A stretch of 64,000 nt of DNA from JAVBTR01 sp031556065 (GTDB taxonomy: Bacteria > Bacillota > Clostridia > Christensenellales > Aristaeellaceae), in contig JAVBTR010000020.1 of NCBI GenBank assembly GCA_031556065.1, positions 1 to 64,000 of the forward strand, written 5' to 3'. Positions 15,514 to 23,761 of the stretch are shown in pieces; position 1 is the first letter of the stretch; every line of letters begins with the position of its first letter. A program made the position numbers and the translations under genes. The notes beneath the pieces are model-generated. The model was not told the DNA's origin and ran no database searches. It saw nothing but the letters and a program-made list of their open reading frames with translations.

Positions 15514-16305
15514 TCAGCGTTCGTCATCGGGCAAGGTGCAGCTTAGCTCGTACACAGGTTGCTCAATGTTATAGTCCTCCATGACGATTTCGATTTCCGC
15601 AACGATTTTATCGTAGTCCATAGAAAAGAGGTTGGGAAACTCCTCCTCGGCATATTGTATTCGGCTTTGGTTCACACACTTGGCGATGCAATGCGCAGCG
15701 GGGAGGGTAATAACATTCTCAGCTTTGATTTTCGCAGGGGCTATGATCTCAATGAAATTATATCGCAAAACATAACCGCTTTTATAGAAATACAGCTTGC
15801 CCAATTCGTAGCCAAGTGTATAGCCCAACCGCGTTGCTTCCTTCATCATGGTCTGAAACGCATCGTAATAGGTGGTTCCATCATCTGCGTCTACAATGGG
15901 GGCAACGTAGCATTGTTTTTCGCGGACATCCATAATAATGGGTTCTGTTTGACTTTGCATATCTTCGCTGCGCTCCATTTCACGCTGGAACAGTTCAATT
16001 TTCTTTATGCCTTCTCGTATGGAGCGTATTTTTTCGTTCGCCAGCTTTTTACCCTGTTCAAAGAGCTTTCCAACGCTGATGATATTGCCGTTATCCCCTG
16101 TGAAATTTTCAAACTCCTTTAGTGGTATATCAAGCTCTATGCAAGCCCTTATCGCATCCAGCATGCCAAGCTGCTGATAGGTGTAATAGCGATAATGGGT
16201 ATCCGGGTCAACGTAAGCTGGCTTTAAAACGCCGATTTCGTCGTAATAACGAAGTGATTTAATATGAACGCCGGAGATTTTGGAAACGTCTCCAATAGAC
16301 AGCAT
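15514..16305 (-). CDS. MerR family regulator with GyrI-like effector domain
   Basis: A 263-aa paralogue of the regulator at 1837. The N-terminal HTH (LSIGDVSKISGVHIKSLRYYD) is nearly the same, so the DNA target should be the same. It is followed by a dimerisation helix (about 76-118) and a diverged effector-binding domain. It lies between two promoters of the shared operator type, one reading to the MATE gene and one to the GTPase gene, and probably activates both. The ATG has no close ribosome binding site (GAGGGGG is about 20 nt away), so the true start could be a non-ATG codon a few residues upstream. Confidence 0.88.
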   Translation of the reverse strand: MLSIGDVSKISGVHIKSLRYYDEIGVLKPAYVDPDTHYRYYTYQQLGMLDAIRACIELDIPLKEFENFTGDNGNIISVGKLFEQGKKLANEKIRSIREGIKKIELFQREMERSEDMQSQTEPIIMDVREKQCYVAPIVDADDGTTYYDAFQTMMKEATRLGYTLGYELGKLYFYKSGYVLRYNFIEIIAPAKIKAENVITLPAAHCIAKCVNQSRIQYAEEEFPNLFSMDYDKIVAEIEIVMEDYNIEQPVYELSCTLPDDER

Positions 16306-16332
16306 TTTGCTTTTCAGAATAATCGCCCCCTC

Positions 16333-16363
16333 TTGACACTCCCATGATAGGACACTTTAGTAT
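16333..16363 (+). promoter_or_regulatory. MerR-type promoter and operator O3
   Basis: TTGACA (16333-16338), a 19-bp spacer with TCCCATGATAGGA, and TAGTAT (16358-16363). It reads toward the EF-G-like GTPase gene and lies in the merR2 leader. Confidence 0.75.
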
Positions 16364-16364
16364 T

Positions 16365-16393
16365 ATATTAACTTCAATAGGCTGTACCGTCAA
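16365..16393 (-). promoter_or_regulatory. Probable promoter of merR2
   Basis: On the minus strand TTGACG (16393-16388) and TAATAT (16370-16365) are 17 bp apart. It is back to back with operator O3, so MerR2 binding could affect both directions. Confidence 0.5.
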
Positions 16394-16412
16394 GAGAAAA
16401 GGAGCTGTCGCC

Positions 16413-16976
16413 ATGAAGCCCGTCCAAATAATTGTTTTATCTATTCCCAACGCAGGAAAGACCACCCTTATATCAAGCTTGACATCCCTTCAAGGCGACA
16501 TAGTATCACTAGGTATTTATCCATGTCCAATCGTTGATATAAAGAGCCTTGCTTCAAAAATCAAATTTCATAACACGGATATCGAGCTGATTGAACATGG
16601 TGCAAACATCCCTCCTATACTTGATAACATAGATGGATTGATTGTGGTTATATCCTCCATGGATCTGTTTAAACAAGATTCATATTACCTGTGGAATTGG
16701 GCAATAGCCACCGGGCTTCCGTGTATCGCGTTCATAAATAAAATTGATCTTGCTATGCGTGCGCCTAAATATTTAAGATCAGTACAAAGCAAGCTAAAAC
16801 ACACGGTTCCCGCCAATCAAGCCTATATGTATCCCACTAAAGAAAGCGATATAGCGTACATGAAAACAGGCGTTACGCATTCATTTCCGTTGCTCTTTGG
16901 GTCAGCAACAATGAAAATCGGGGTATTTGATCTGATGAAAACCATGGCGCAATATTTTGTGAACAGATCGCCTTAA
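16413..16976 (+). CDS. Stand-alone EF-G/TetM-like GTPase domain protein
   Basis: A 187-aa protein that looks like the G domain of EF-G or of TetM-type ribosome protection proteins, without the other four domains. G1 is SIPNAGKT (10-17), G4 is NKID (109-112) in LPCIAFINKIDLA, and G5 is FGSATMKIG (162-170), very like the TetM segment. The G3 motif DTPG is replaced by DIELIEHGA and no G2 motif is visible, so hydrolysis may be weak or lost. AAGGAG precedes ATG 16413. The promoter is of the MerR type (O3), placing it in the regulon of the neighbouring drug-sensing activator. The role is unknown. Confidence 0.7.
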   Translation: MKPVQIIVLSIPNAGKTTLISSLTSLQGDIVSLGIYPCPIVDIKSLASKIKFHNTDIELIEHGANIPPILDNIDGLIVVISSMDLFKQDSYYLWNWAIATGLPCIAFINKIDLAMRAPKYLRSVQSKLKHTVPANQAYMYPTKESDIAYMKTGVTHSFPLLFGSATMKIGVFDLMKTMAQYFVNRSP

Positions 16977-17007
16977 TAGACGAGAAAGGATTTGAATAAT
17001 GAAAGCA

Positions 17008-17073
17008 TCATTTGTACAAAAAGGCGGCGATCATATCCAATCGGATTCCTTCTTCGGGATAAAGTATAGTCAT
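17008..17073 (-). CDS. Tiny MerR-controlled reading frame (21 aa), possibly a truncated gene
   Basis: Downstream of operator O4 on the minus strand, GGAGGAGTCAA is followed by an ATG and 21 codons (MTILYPEEGIRLDMIAA..), then a stop. Promoter, operator and ribosome binding site are intact but no longer product follows; transcription would run antisense into the GTPase gene. It may be what remains of a deleted MerR target gene, or a true small protein. A competing plus-strand frame (16999-17124, 41 codons, AGAAAGGA upstream) overlaps it. I prefer the minus-strand frame because of the promoter. Confidence 0.4.
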   Translation of the reverse strand: MTILYPEEGIRLDMIAAFLYK

Positions 17074-17105
17074 TTGACTCCTCCATATAAAAAGATAGTA
17101 AAGAA

Positions 17106-17136
17106 ACGATACACTATCCTATGATGGGAGAGTCAA
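17106..17136 (-). promoter_or_regulatory. MerR-type promoter and operator O4
   Basis: On the minus strand TTGACT (17136-17131), a 19-bp spacer with TCCCATCATAGGA, and TATCGT (17111-17106). It reads leftward to a 21-codon frame only, so it may be an orphan promoter. Confidence 0.75.
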
Positions 17137-17166
17137 TAGTAAGGGAGGCTTTTTGCTGCTTTGTTA

Positions 17167-17219
17167 TTGACAAGAATGCTAATTTAAACTACAATAGTCC
17201 TGTATTCGTACCATACGAA
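17167..17219 (+). promoter_or_regulatory. Promoter and operator of the second MarR operon
   Basis: TTGACA (17167-17172) and TACAAT (17190-17195) with a 17-bp spacer. The downstream dyad TTCGTA-CCA-TACGAA (17205-17219) and the sequence TAGTCCTGTATTCGTAC resemble the operator of the MarR gene at 10725 (TAGTCCGTATTCGTAC). Confidence 0.75.
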
Positions 17220-17249
17220 ATAAAGACTTTTTTTGAAAGAAGTGACAAC

Positions 17250-17705
17250 ATGCGTACTGAAACATTAAAGAGACAGGCAGATATGTATTGTGAACAGTGG
17301 CAAGCCATCAATACCTTTTATGAGGATTACGCCAAATCAGTTGGTCATTCCTATACGTCGCTACAAACCCTTAGCCTTATTGCAAACAATGATGGCAAGT
17401 GCACGCAAGCTTTTATTTGTGAACGCACTTTTTTGCCTAAGCAAACTGTGAATACCATTATTACAGGCTTTTTAAAGCAAGGGCTGATTCGATTGGTGGA
17501 AATGCCTGAAAACCGCCGCATGAAGCAAATTCACTTAACGGAGCAAGGGCTAGCCTATACAAGCAAGGTTTTGCCGAAGCTGCGCGAAGCGGAACTTAAA
17601 GGAATGGGTGGGCTTGATGAGCAGCAGCGGGAAACACTCATTGCCCTCACTAGCCTTTATGTATCAAGTCTACGTGAATCAACAAACGAAGAAAAAGAGG
17701 ATTGA
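17250..17705 (+). CDS. MarR family transcriptional regulator
   Basis: A 151-aa MarR protein, probably the repressor of the five-gene operon that follows. The HTH region contains CTQAFICERTFLPKQTVNTI and the wing MPENRRMKQIHLTEQG. I start at ATG 17250 (GAAAGAAGTGACAAC upstream); the frame is open to 17121, but that stretch holds the promoter. The recognition helix matches that of the MarR protein at 10725, in line with the related operators. The next gene starts 5 nt after its stop. Confidence 0.9.
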   Translation: MRTETLKRQADMYCEQWQAINTFYEDYAKSVGHSYTSLQTLSLIANNDGKCTQAFICERTFLPKQTVNTIITGFLKQGLIRLVEMPENRRMKQIHLTEQGLAYTSKVLPKLREAELKGMGGLDEQQRETLIALTSLYVSSLRESTNEEKED

Positions 17706-17710
17706 GAAAA

Positions 17711-18370
17711 ATGAGAAAACTCGTCTTGATGATCTTGGTACTCTCTTTGACTCTTTTTGCCGCATCGGCCCTTGCAGAAGTTCAAGGCGAAAGAGCATTA
17801 ATCGTCTACTTCACCCATGAGGGCAACAATGATTTTGCAGGTGACAGTACATTGCTAGATGCAATAACTTCGGCCAGCGTACAACGCAATGGTGCTAGCT
17901 TTCCGCCACAGCTTTACAATGGCATTCACATGGGCAATACGCAAATTGTCGCCAACTATATTGCACAGCATACAGGAGCAGAGCTGTTTGCCATTGAACC
18001 GATTGAAGCCTATCCTTTGGACGCATACGAAACGCTGGATGTCGCCCAAGGCGAGTACGCACAAAATGCTCGGCCTGCACTTAAAACGCAGGTAGAACAA
18101 ATGGATGCTTATGACACGATCTACCTTTGCTACCCCATTTGGTATGGAACTATGCCCATGCCTGTATTTACCTTCTTGGAAGCGTATGATTTTACGGGAA
18201 AGACAATCATTCCGATTTCGACCCATGACGGTAGTGGGCTAGGAAGTAGTAAGCGTGATATTCAATCGCTATGTCCTAACGCCACGGTGCTAGACGGTCT
18301 TGCCATCAGGTATAGTGATATTCCCAATGCGCAGGATGAAGTAAGCAACTGGTTAGATCAAATCCGATAG
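17711..18370 (+). CDS. Exported flavodoxin-like protein
   Basis: A 219-aa protein with a Sec signal peptide (about residues 1-22, MRKLVLMILVLSLTLFAASALA) and a flavodoxin_4-type FMN domain. The phosphate loop region is YFTHEGNN, followed by YPIWYGTMPMPVFTFLE and a C-terminal STHDGSGLGSS. FMN electron carriers outside the membrane are unusual and may serve extracellular quinone or flavin reduction. ATG 17711 is preferred over TTG 17702, since GAGGA is 9 nt upstream. It is the second gene of the MarR-MATE-reductase operon, which suggests coupled detoxification and export. Confidence 0.85.
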   Translation: MRKLVLMILVLSLTLFAASALAEVQGERALIVYFTHEGNNDFAGDSTLLDAITSASVQRNGASFPPQLYNGIHMGNTQIVANYIAQHTGAELFAIEPIEAYPLDAYETLDVAQGEYAQNARPALKTQVEQMDAYDTIYLCYPIWYGTMPMPVFTFLEAYDFTGKTIIPISTHDGSGLGSSKRDIQSLCPNATVLDGLAIRYSDIPNAQDEVSNWLDQIR

Positions 18371-18385
18371 GAGTTTTTTATTCAC

Positions 18386-19723
18386 ATGGAGCAACAACAG
18401 GCACTAGACCGCAAAATCACGATGGGTATGCTGTTTCGCTTTTCGCTGCCCACCATTCTTTCAACGGTGCTGATGGGCATCTATTGGTCGGTGGACGGTA
18501 TATTTGTATCTAGGCTTATTAGCACAGATGCGCTGTCCGCTATCAACATCGTGATGCCGATCATCACCTTTTCACTGGCCATTGGGCATATGTTTGGCTC
18601 TGGTGGCAATGCACTTATTGCAAAAAAACTTGGCGAAGGTAAGGGGCATGAAGCGAGGCAGAATTTTGCGTTGCTTAATGTGGTCGCACTTGTTGTCAGC
18701 GTTTCATTAAGCGTACTGGGTCTTGTATTCCTAGACCCCATTTTGCGTTTGCTGGGGGCAGATGAGACGCTCATGGGCTATTGCAGGGCTTATGCGATTC
18801 CCACGCTTTTGCTGATCTCATTTACCATATCCGGCACCCTTTTTCAAATGGCTTTTATCACAGTTGGCAAGCCTAAATGGGGGCTGATCATCGCACTCCT
18901 TGGTGGGGTGGTGAATATGGTGCTGGATTATCTGTTTATCGCCGTTTTCCGCTGGGGGCTAATGGGCGCAGCCCTTGCTACCTCCATAGGCTATTCGATT
19001 CCCTCGGTGGTAGGGCTACTCTATTTTCTCTTTGCACGAAATGGAAGCTTATATCTGGTAAAGCCTCGCCTTGATTTTTCTGTCATATGTAAAAGCTGCA
19101 CCAACGGCGCTTCGGAAATGGTGAGTAGCTTGTCCTCGGGCGTGGTCACGATTTTGCTCAATCGTATTTTGATGCGACTTGGCGGCGCTAATGGCGTCGC
19201 GTCCATCACGATCATTCTTTATGTGCAGGGGTTGCTTAGCTCTGTCTACTTTGGCTATGTTTCAGGTATATCGCCCATCGTAAGCTACAATTACGGCAAG
19301 GGTGATCGGGAACGGTTAAAACGGATTTATTCACTCAGTCTCAAAGCCATTACTGCCACTTCGATCGTGACGCTTCTGGCAAGCCTTGCATTTACAAAAC
19401 CGTTGGTGAGCATTTTTGCGCCAAGTGGCAGCGAGGTCTTTCAAATGGCAGTAGAAGGCTTTCGTATTTTCTCTGTGAGTGTCCTGTTTATGGGGCTGAA
19501 TGTGTTTTCCTCCGCATGGTTTACGGCGCTGAATGATGGCAGGGTATCTGCGATACTGGCACTGTTTAGAACCTTTATCTTTATCGTAGCGTCAGCAATA
19601 TTGCTCCCGTTGGTCTTTGGCATTTCCGGCGTGTGGTTATCCAAGCCCATGGCTGAAATACTGGCGTTTTGCATGAGCGTTTATTACTTCAAAAAAATGA
19701 AACACGTATACCAATATGCGTAA
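18386..19723 (+). CDS. MATE family efflux transporter
   Basis: A 445-aa MATE exporter with about 12 membrane segments and the hallmark WSVDGIFVSRLISTDALSAI. It is the closest relative within this window of the MATE protein at 13968 (shared SCTNGASEMV, LYVQGLL and SYNYGK segments), pointing to an old duplication. It sits in the MarR operon between the exported flavodoxin and the aldo/keto reductase. TAGGAG lies upstream at a rather long distance from the ATG. Substrate unknown. Confidence 0.92.
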   Translation: MEQQQALDRKITMGMLFRFSLPTILSTVLMGIYWSVDGIFVSRLISTDALSAINIVMPIITFSLAIGHMFGSGGNALIAKKLGEGKGHEARQNFALLNVVALVVSVSLSVLGLVFLDPILRLLGADETLMGYCRAYAIPTLLLISFTISGTLFQMAFITVGKPKWGLIIALLGGVVNMVLDYLFIAVFRWGLMGAALATSIGYSIPSVVGLLYFLFARNGSLYLVKPRLDFSVICKSCTNGASEMVSSLSSGVVTILLNRILMRLGGANGVASITIILYVQGLLSSVYFGYVSGISPIVSYNYGKGDRERLKRIYSLSLKAITATSIVTLLASLAFTKPLVSIFAPSGSEVFQMAVEGFRIFSVSVLFMGLNVFSSAWFTALNDGRVSAILALFRTFIFIVASAILLPLVFGISGVWLSKPMAEILAFCMSVYYFKKMKHVYQYA

Positions 19724-19741
19724 TATAGGGAGGTTTTTACA

Positions 19742-20896
19742 ATGGAACAGAAAAAATTAGGCTTTGGATTTATGCGATTGCCGCTTACAGACCCGAATGA
19801 TCAAACCAGCATGGACATGACGCAGGTTTGCCAAATGGTGGATTTGTTTTTGGAAAGGGGTTTTACCTATTTTGACACAGCCTATGTTTACCACGACGGC
19901 GAAAGCGAAGTTGCACTGCGTGAAGCACTGGTCAAACGCTATCCAAGGGACAACTTCACCGTTGCCACCAAAATGCCGCTGTTCATGCTGAAAACAAAGG
20001 AACAGCAAGCACAGATTTTTGATGAGCAACTGGAAAAATGCGGCGTGGATTTCTTTGACTATTACCTACTGCACGATATCAACCGCATGTCTTACCCCAT
20101 TGCGAACAAGCTGGATAGCTTTGCTTTTATGTTAGAGCAAAAGAAAAATGGCAAGATTCGCTATGCAGGGTTTTCCTTCCACGAAGATGCCGCTCTATTA
20201 GACGAGGTGCTGACTGCTCACCCCGAGGTGGATTTTGTGCAGTTGCAGATTAATTACTTGGATTGGGATAACGCCTCCATCCAATCGGGCAAATGCTATG
20301 ATGTGGCGACCAAGCACGGCAAGAAGGTCATCGTCATGGAGCCCATCAAAGGCGGTACCCTTGCCAATGTGCCCGAGGAGGCAGAGGCGTTGCTTAAAGC
20401 CCATCAGCCTGATTTGTCCATAGCTTCTTGGGCGATCCGCTTTGTAGCGAGCCTTGATAACGTGGTAACGGTGCTTTCGGGGATGTCCAACTTGGAGCAG
20501 CTTACGGATAATACAGGCTATATGCAGTCCTTTGCGCCGCTTATAAAAACGGAGCAGGCGATCATCAAACAGGTGGTTTCCATCATCAACGCATCTGTTG
20601 CTATTCCCTGCACAGCCTGCCGCTATTGTGCGCCCGGTTGCCCCAAGAAGATCGCCATCCCCGAATACTTTGCGCTGTATAATGCCCATTTGCGTGATGT
20701 GAACCGCTATGGTTCCAGTCCGCAACTGGACTATTTCGCAAGCCTCGTTCAGGCATACGGTAAGCCCTCGGATTGCATCGGTTGCAAAAAGTGTGAGCAT
20801 ATCTGCCCCCAGCATCTTCATATTACGGATTTCTTGAAGGAAGTAGGCGATGAGTTTGAGCCTGCTATCGCCATGATGGCGGAACTGATGAAATAA
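19742..20896 (+). CDS. Aldo/keto reductase with C-terminal 4Fe-4S domain
   Basis: A 384-aa protein with an aldo/keto reductase barrel (about 1-275) and a ferredoxin-like C-terminus. The active-site Asp/Tyr are in FDTAYVYHDGESE, Lys in ATKMP and His in YYLLHDI. Two cysteine clusters, CTACRYCAPGCP and CIGCKKCEHICP, should bind 4Fe-4S clusters. Such fusions are common in anaerobes and can use ferredoxin-level electrons. GGGAGG precedes the ATG. Its place in the MarR operon with an FMN reductase suggests reduction of a toxic carbonyl or quinone. Confidence 0.93.
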   Translation: MEQKKLGFGFMRLPLTDPNDQTSMDMTQVCQMVDLFLERGFTYFDTAYVYHDGESEVALREALVKRYPRDNFTVATKMPLFMLKTKEQQAQIFDEQLEKCGVDFFDYYLLHDINRMSYPIANKLDSFAFMLEQKKNGKIRYAGFSFHEDAALLDEVLTAHPEVDFVQLQINYLDWDNASIQSGKCYDVATKHGKKVIVMEPIKGGTLANVPEEAEALLKAHQPDLSIASWAIRFVASLDNVVTVLSGMSNLEQLTDNTGYMQSFAPLIKTEQAIIKQVVSIINASVAIPCTACRYCAPGCPKKIAIPEYFALYNAHLRDVNRYGSSPQLDYFASLVQAYGKPSDCIGCKKCEHICPQHLHITDFLKEVGDEFEPAIAMMAELMK

Positions 20897-20917
20897 AACA
20901 AAACGGAGGAAATAATC

Positions 20918-21457
20918 ATGCCTAAAAAGATACTGGTACTCTCATCCAGCCCCAGAAAGGGCGGCAATTCTGATATGCTTTGCGATCAGTTTATTTTAGG
21001 TGCCCGGGAAGCCGGACATGAAGTGGAAAAGCTGTATGTGAAAGACCAAAAGATTCATTACTGCATCGGCTGTAACGTCTGCCAAGGCAATGGTGGAAGC
21101 TGCGTCTACAAAGACGACATGGCGCAGGTTGCGCAAAGGATGATTAATGCAGATGTAATCGTGCTTGCGACACCAGTGTATTTCTATTCCATGGATGCCC
21201 AGCTCAAAACACTGATTGATCGTAGCTATGCTAGATTTATAGAGATGAATAACAAAGAATTTTACTATATTCTTTCCTGTGCTGCGGATGCCGCGCCTTA
21301 TATGGATACTGCCATTGCAGGGTTAAACGGCTTTACTATTTGCTTGCCCGGTGCCAAGGAAAAGGGTATTATCCGCGGCTTTGGTGTAGGCGAAGCAGTC
21401 GAAGTTAAAGGCACCGCTGCCATGGGCGATGCCTATGAAATGGGTAAGCGTGTGTAA
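20918..21457 (+). CDS. NADPH-dependent FMN reductase-like flavoprotein
   Basis: A 179-aa flavodoxin-fold reductase. SSSPRKGGNSDMLCDQF is the FMN phosphate loop, ATPVYFYSMDAQLKTLIDR the flavin-edge loop. A Cys-rich stretch, CIGCNVCQGNGGSC, is typical of the iron-sulfur flavoprotein-like branch, although only part of that cysteine pattern is kept. It is the last gene of the MarR operon, 21 nt after the aldo/keto reductase, and is followed by a terminator-like hairpin. Confidence 0.9.
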   Translation: MPKKILVLSSSPRKGGNSDMLCDQFILGAREAGHEVEKLYVKDQKIHYCIGCNVCQGNGGSCVYKDDMAQVAQRMINADVIVLATPVYFYSMDAQLKTLIDRSYARFIEMNNKEFYYILSCAADAAPYMDTAIAGLNGFTICLPGAKEKGIIRGFGVGEAVEVKGTAAMGDAYEMGKRV

Positions 21458-21510
21458 AGGTTAGTTTGTATTTCCCACGTTGTTTTTAGCGCCTAATATT
21501 AACCCCCATA

Positions 21511-21577
21511 AGCCATTTTACCATCTTACTTCAAGGGTTTCCTTGAGGCGAGAAAGTGAAATGGCTTACAGCTTTTT
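21511..21577 (+). terminator. Terminator of the MarR operon
   Basis: TAAGCCATTT pairs with GAAATGGCTTA around an inner TCAAGG/CCTTGA hairpin, with a CTTTTTT run after it. The region 21458-21700 otherwise shows nothing recognisable. Confidence 0.65.
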
Positions 21578-21700
21578 TACACGAGCAAACACCGATTATA
21601 TACTGTCCATCCATACAGGACTAAAGTCAAGAAAAAGTCATGTTACAATTGACATTGCAAGCGTATCAAGCGCTGACGCATAAAAGCAAAATTTATTTTC

Positions 21701-21729
21701 TCGACAGCACTTTGTCTTTTTGATATGAT
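21701..21729 (+). promoter_or_regulatory. Promoter of the DUF1989 gene
   Basis: TCGACA (21701-21706) and TATGAT (21724-21729) with a 17-bp spacer, 36 nt before the start codon. Confidence 0.6.
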
Positions 21730-21764
21730 GAAGTTGCTTAGAATTGATAAAGGAGAAAACGAAA

Positions 21765-22346
21765 GTGAAGAATGAGTATTTAATAAATGCTTGCAGCGGA
21801 AAATGCATTGATGTATTGGCAGGACAAAGCGTCACTGTCGTAGATGTCCAAGGCGGGCAAGTGGCTGATTTTTTTGCAGAATGCAAAGAAAATCCCAGCG
21901 AGTTTTTGTCCTCGGGAGTTACGATTGATTGCAATGAGTCCTTGTGTTTGTGTGTAGGAGATTTTATATATTCCAATCTCTATCGCCCGATGTTCCAAAT
22001 CTCCTATGATGATGTGGGCAAACATGATTTGCTGTTTCCGTGTTGTCGTCCTGAAATGTATGATTTCTTCTATCAGAATGGTGCCGGGCACCCGAATTGT
22101 TTTGACAATATTAATCAAAGCCTGGGAGAACATAGACCGATCATCCAGCCCATTAACCTGTTCATGTATACAACGGTTTGTGAAGATGGAAAAATAGTGA
22201 TCCATCCGCCGATGTCTAAAGCCGGAAGCAAAATCACCTTGCAAGCGAAGATGGATATGCGTTTAGGAATTGCTGCTTGCAGCGTATCTGAAAGCAATTG
22301 CAACAATGGAAAATGTTCCTCAATCATGGTGGTTGTTGAGGAGTGA
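21765..22346 (+). CDS. DUF1989 (urea carboxylase-associated type) protein
   Basis: A 193-aa soluble protein of the DUF1989 family. The N-terminal segment VVDVQGGQVADFFAE and later NLFMYTTVCEDGKIVIHPP are the conserved blocks, with several candidate metal or substrate residues (D, H, C). Relatives occur beside urea carboxylase and allophanate hydrolase or aminotransferases, but no such partner is present here. I start at GTG 21765 with GGAG 9 nt upstream. The function is not known. Confidence 0.75.
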   Translation: MKNEYLINACSGKCIDVLAGQSVTVVDVQGGQVADFFAECKENPSEFLSSGVTIDCNESLCLCVGDFIYSNLYRPMFQISYDDVGKHDLLFPCCRPEMYDFFYQNGAGHPNCFDNINQSLGEHRPIIQPINLFMYTTVCEDGKIVIHPPMSKAGSKITLQAKMDMRLGIAACSVSESNCNNGKCSSIMVVVEE

Positions 22347-22406
22347 ATTCCCATTTATCCCGAATGCTAATCAGGATTTGTATGGATTGTGAGAGGTGAT
22401 TTAGAA

Positions 22407-23156
22407 ATGGCAAACGAAAATATATTTACAACCAAGGCTAGCGATTATGCCGCTGGCAGACCATCTTATGCCCCGGAGGCGAGTAAAAAAATCCTTTCTG
22501 AAATGCTTAAAAAAGGAGATAGGATTGCTGATATTGGTTCTGGAACAGGGATCTTTTTAAAGGAATTTCTGTTGTATGGGTATGAGACGTTTGGCGTTGA
22601 ACCCAATGACGCAATGCGTATGGAAGCAGAAAAAGCATATGGCAGCAATGAGCTATTTCATTCTGTTTCGGCCACTGCAGAAAACACGAGTCTGCCAACG
22701 GACAGCATTTCATTGGTCACAGCCGCATCTGCGTTTCATTGGTTTGACACACAATTATTTTACAAAGAATGTAAACGGATATTAAAAACCAATGGTATTG
22801 TTTGTATTATTGCTAACGAACGCACATACGATTCGTTTACAAAAAGCCAACATCAAATTTGTGAGCAATATTGCAATAGCTTTACGTCTTTAGCTCATGG
22901 TGCCGCACAAATGCAACAAAAGGCGGATGCGTTTTACAAGGGTAAATTTTTTACAATAAAATTTGGTTTTCCATTGCACTATACAAAGCAAAATTTTATT
23001 TTTCGAAGCCTTTCATCCTCGTATGCTCCGGAAAAGAATACACGTGAGTACGAGGGCTATATTCGTTCGTTACAAACACTCTTAGACGATACATTTTTAG
23101 GCGATGAAATTGTCATTGCAAACGAAACAAAAATGTTTTGGGGGAATTTGAGTTAG
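22407..23156 (+). CDS. Class I SAM-dependent methyltransferase
   Basis: A 249-aa methyltransferase of the UbiE/Tam-like group. Motif I is IADIGSGTGIFLKEF, the acidic post-I residue is in FGVEPND, and SAFHWFD is motif post-III. The substrate cannot be inferred; nearby genes are flavoproteins and exporters. The start is ATG 22407, with GAGAGGTG upstream. Confidence 0.85.
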   Translation: MANENIFTTKASDYAAGRPSYAPEASKKILSEMLKKGDRIADIGSGTGIFLKEFLLYGYETFGVEPNDAMRMEAEKAYGSNELFHSVSATAENTSLPTDSISLVTAASAFHWFDTQLFYKECKRILKTNGIVCIIANERTYDSFTKSQHQICEQYCNSFTSLAHGAAQMQQKADAFYKGKFFTIKFGFPLHYTKQNFIFRSLSSSYAPEKNTREYEGYIRSLQTLLDDTFLGDEIVIANETKMFWGNLS

Positions 23157-23191
23157 GCAAATAGAACAGGGGCTATTGGAGGTAAGCAACT

Positions 23192-23761
23192 ATGATTTTA
23201 TATTTTTCTGCGACAGGAAATTGTAAATATGTAGCGACAAGAATTGCACAATCCGCAGGGCAGGATATCGTTTCTATTGTGGACTGCGTGCGGGAATGTA
23301 AATATTCATTTGAGGGCGATTCGATTGGTATTGTGTCTCCAACCTACGATTGGGGTTTGCCGAGCATTGTTAAAGAATTTTTGGAGAAGGCTTCTTTTCA
23401 CACGGAATATATGTATTTCATTTCCACTTACGGAACGACAACGGGTGCTTCGGGGTATCTGGCGAATAAGTCAATTGAAAATAGAAACATTGACGCATAC
23501 TATTCCGTAAAGATGCCCGACACATGGACGCCGATTTTTGATTTGTCAACGCCGGAGAAAGTGGCTGTATTCACAAAGACAACAGAAGGCGAAATAGATG
23601 ATATCAAAGAAAAAATAGCAATGCGATATACGAACAAGCGCATGTCCCCCCGTGTACCTGTTTTGCCTGTGAAAATGATTGCGCAGCCTTTATATAATAT
23701 GAGAGTAAGAAAAACATCGCATTTTCGTTTGGAAGATAGCTGCATATGCAGACCATTTTGA
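23192..23761 (+). pseudogene. EFR1-type flavodoxin-ferredoxin, truncated by insertion
   Basis: The first about 185 residues match the flavodoxin half and linker of EFR1-type proteins (FSATGNCKYVATRIA, PTYDWGLPSIVKEF, STYGTTTGASG). The frame breaks at HFRLEDSCI, where the ferredoxin domain (CxxCxxC) should begin. From about 23740 the DNA instead encodes the tail of an XRE regulator in another frame. No ferredoxin remnant is visible after the recombinase. The flavodoxin half could still be made (189 aa with four foreign residues). Confidence 0.8.

Noticed and set aside
15300..15527. N-terminal extension of the MATE protein at 13968
   Set aside because: The longer open frame crosses a MerR-type promoter and a terminator; GTG 15299 has AGGAGG and gives a normal MATE N-terminus.
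21480..21683. 67-codon frame after the FMN reductase
   Set aside because: It covers the operon terminator hairpin, has no ribosome binding site and no coding character.
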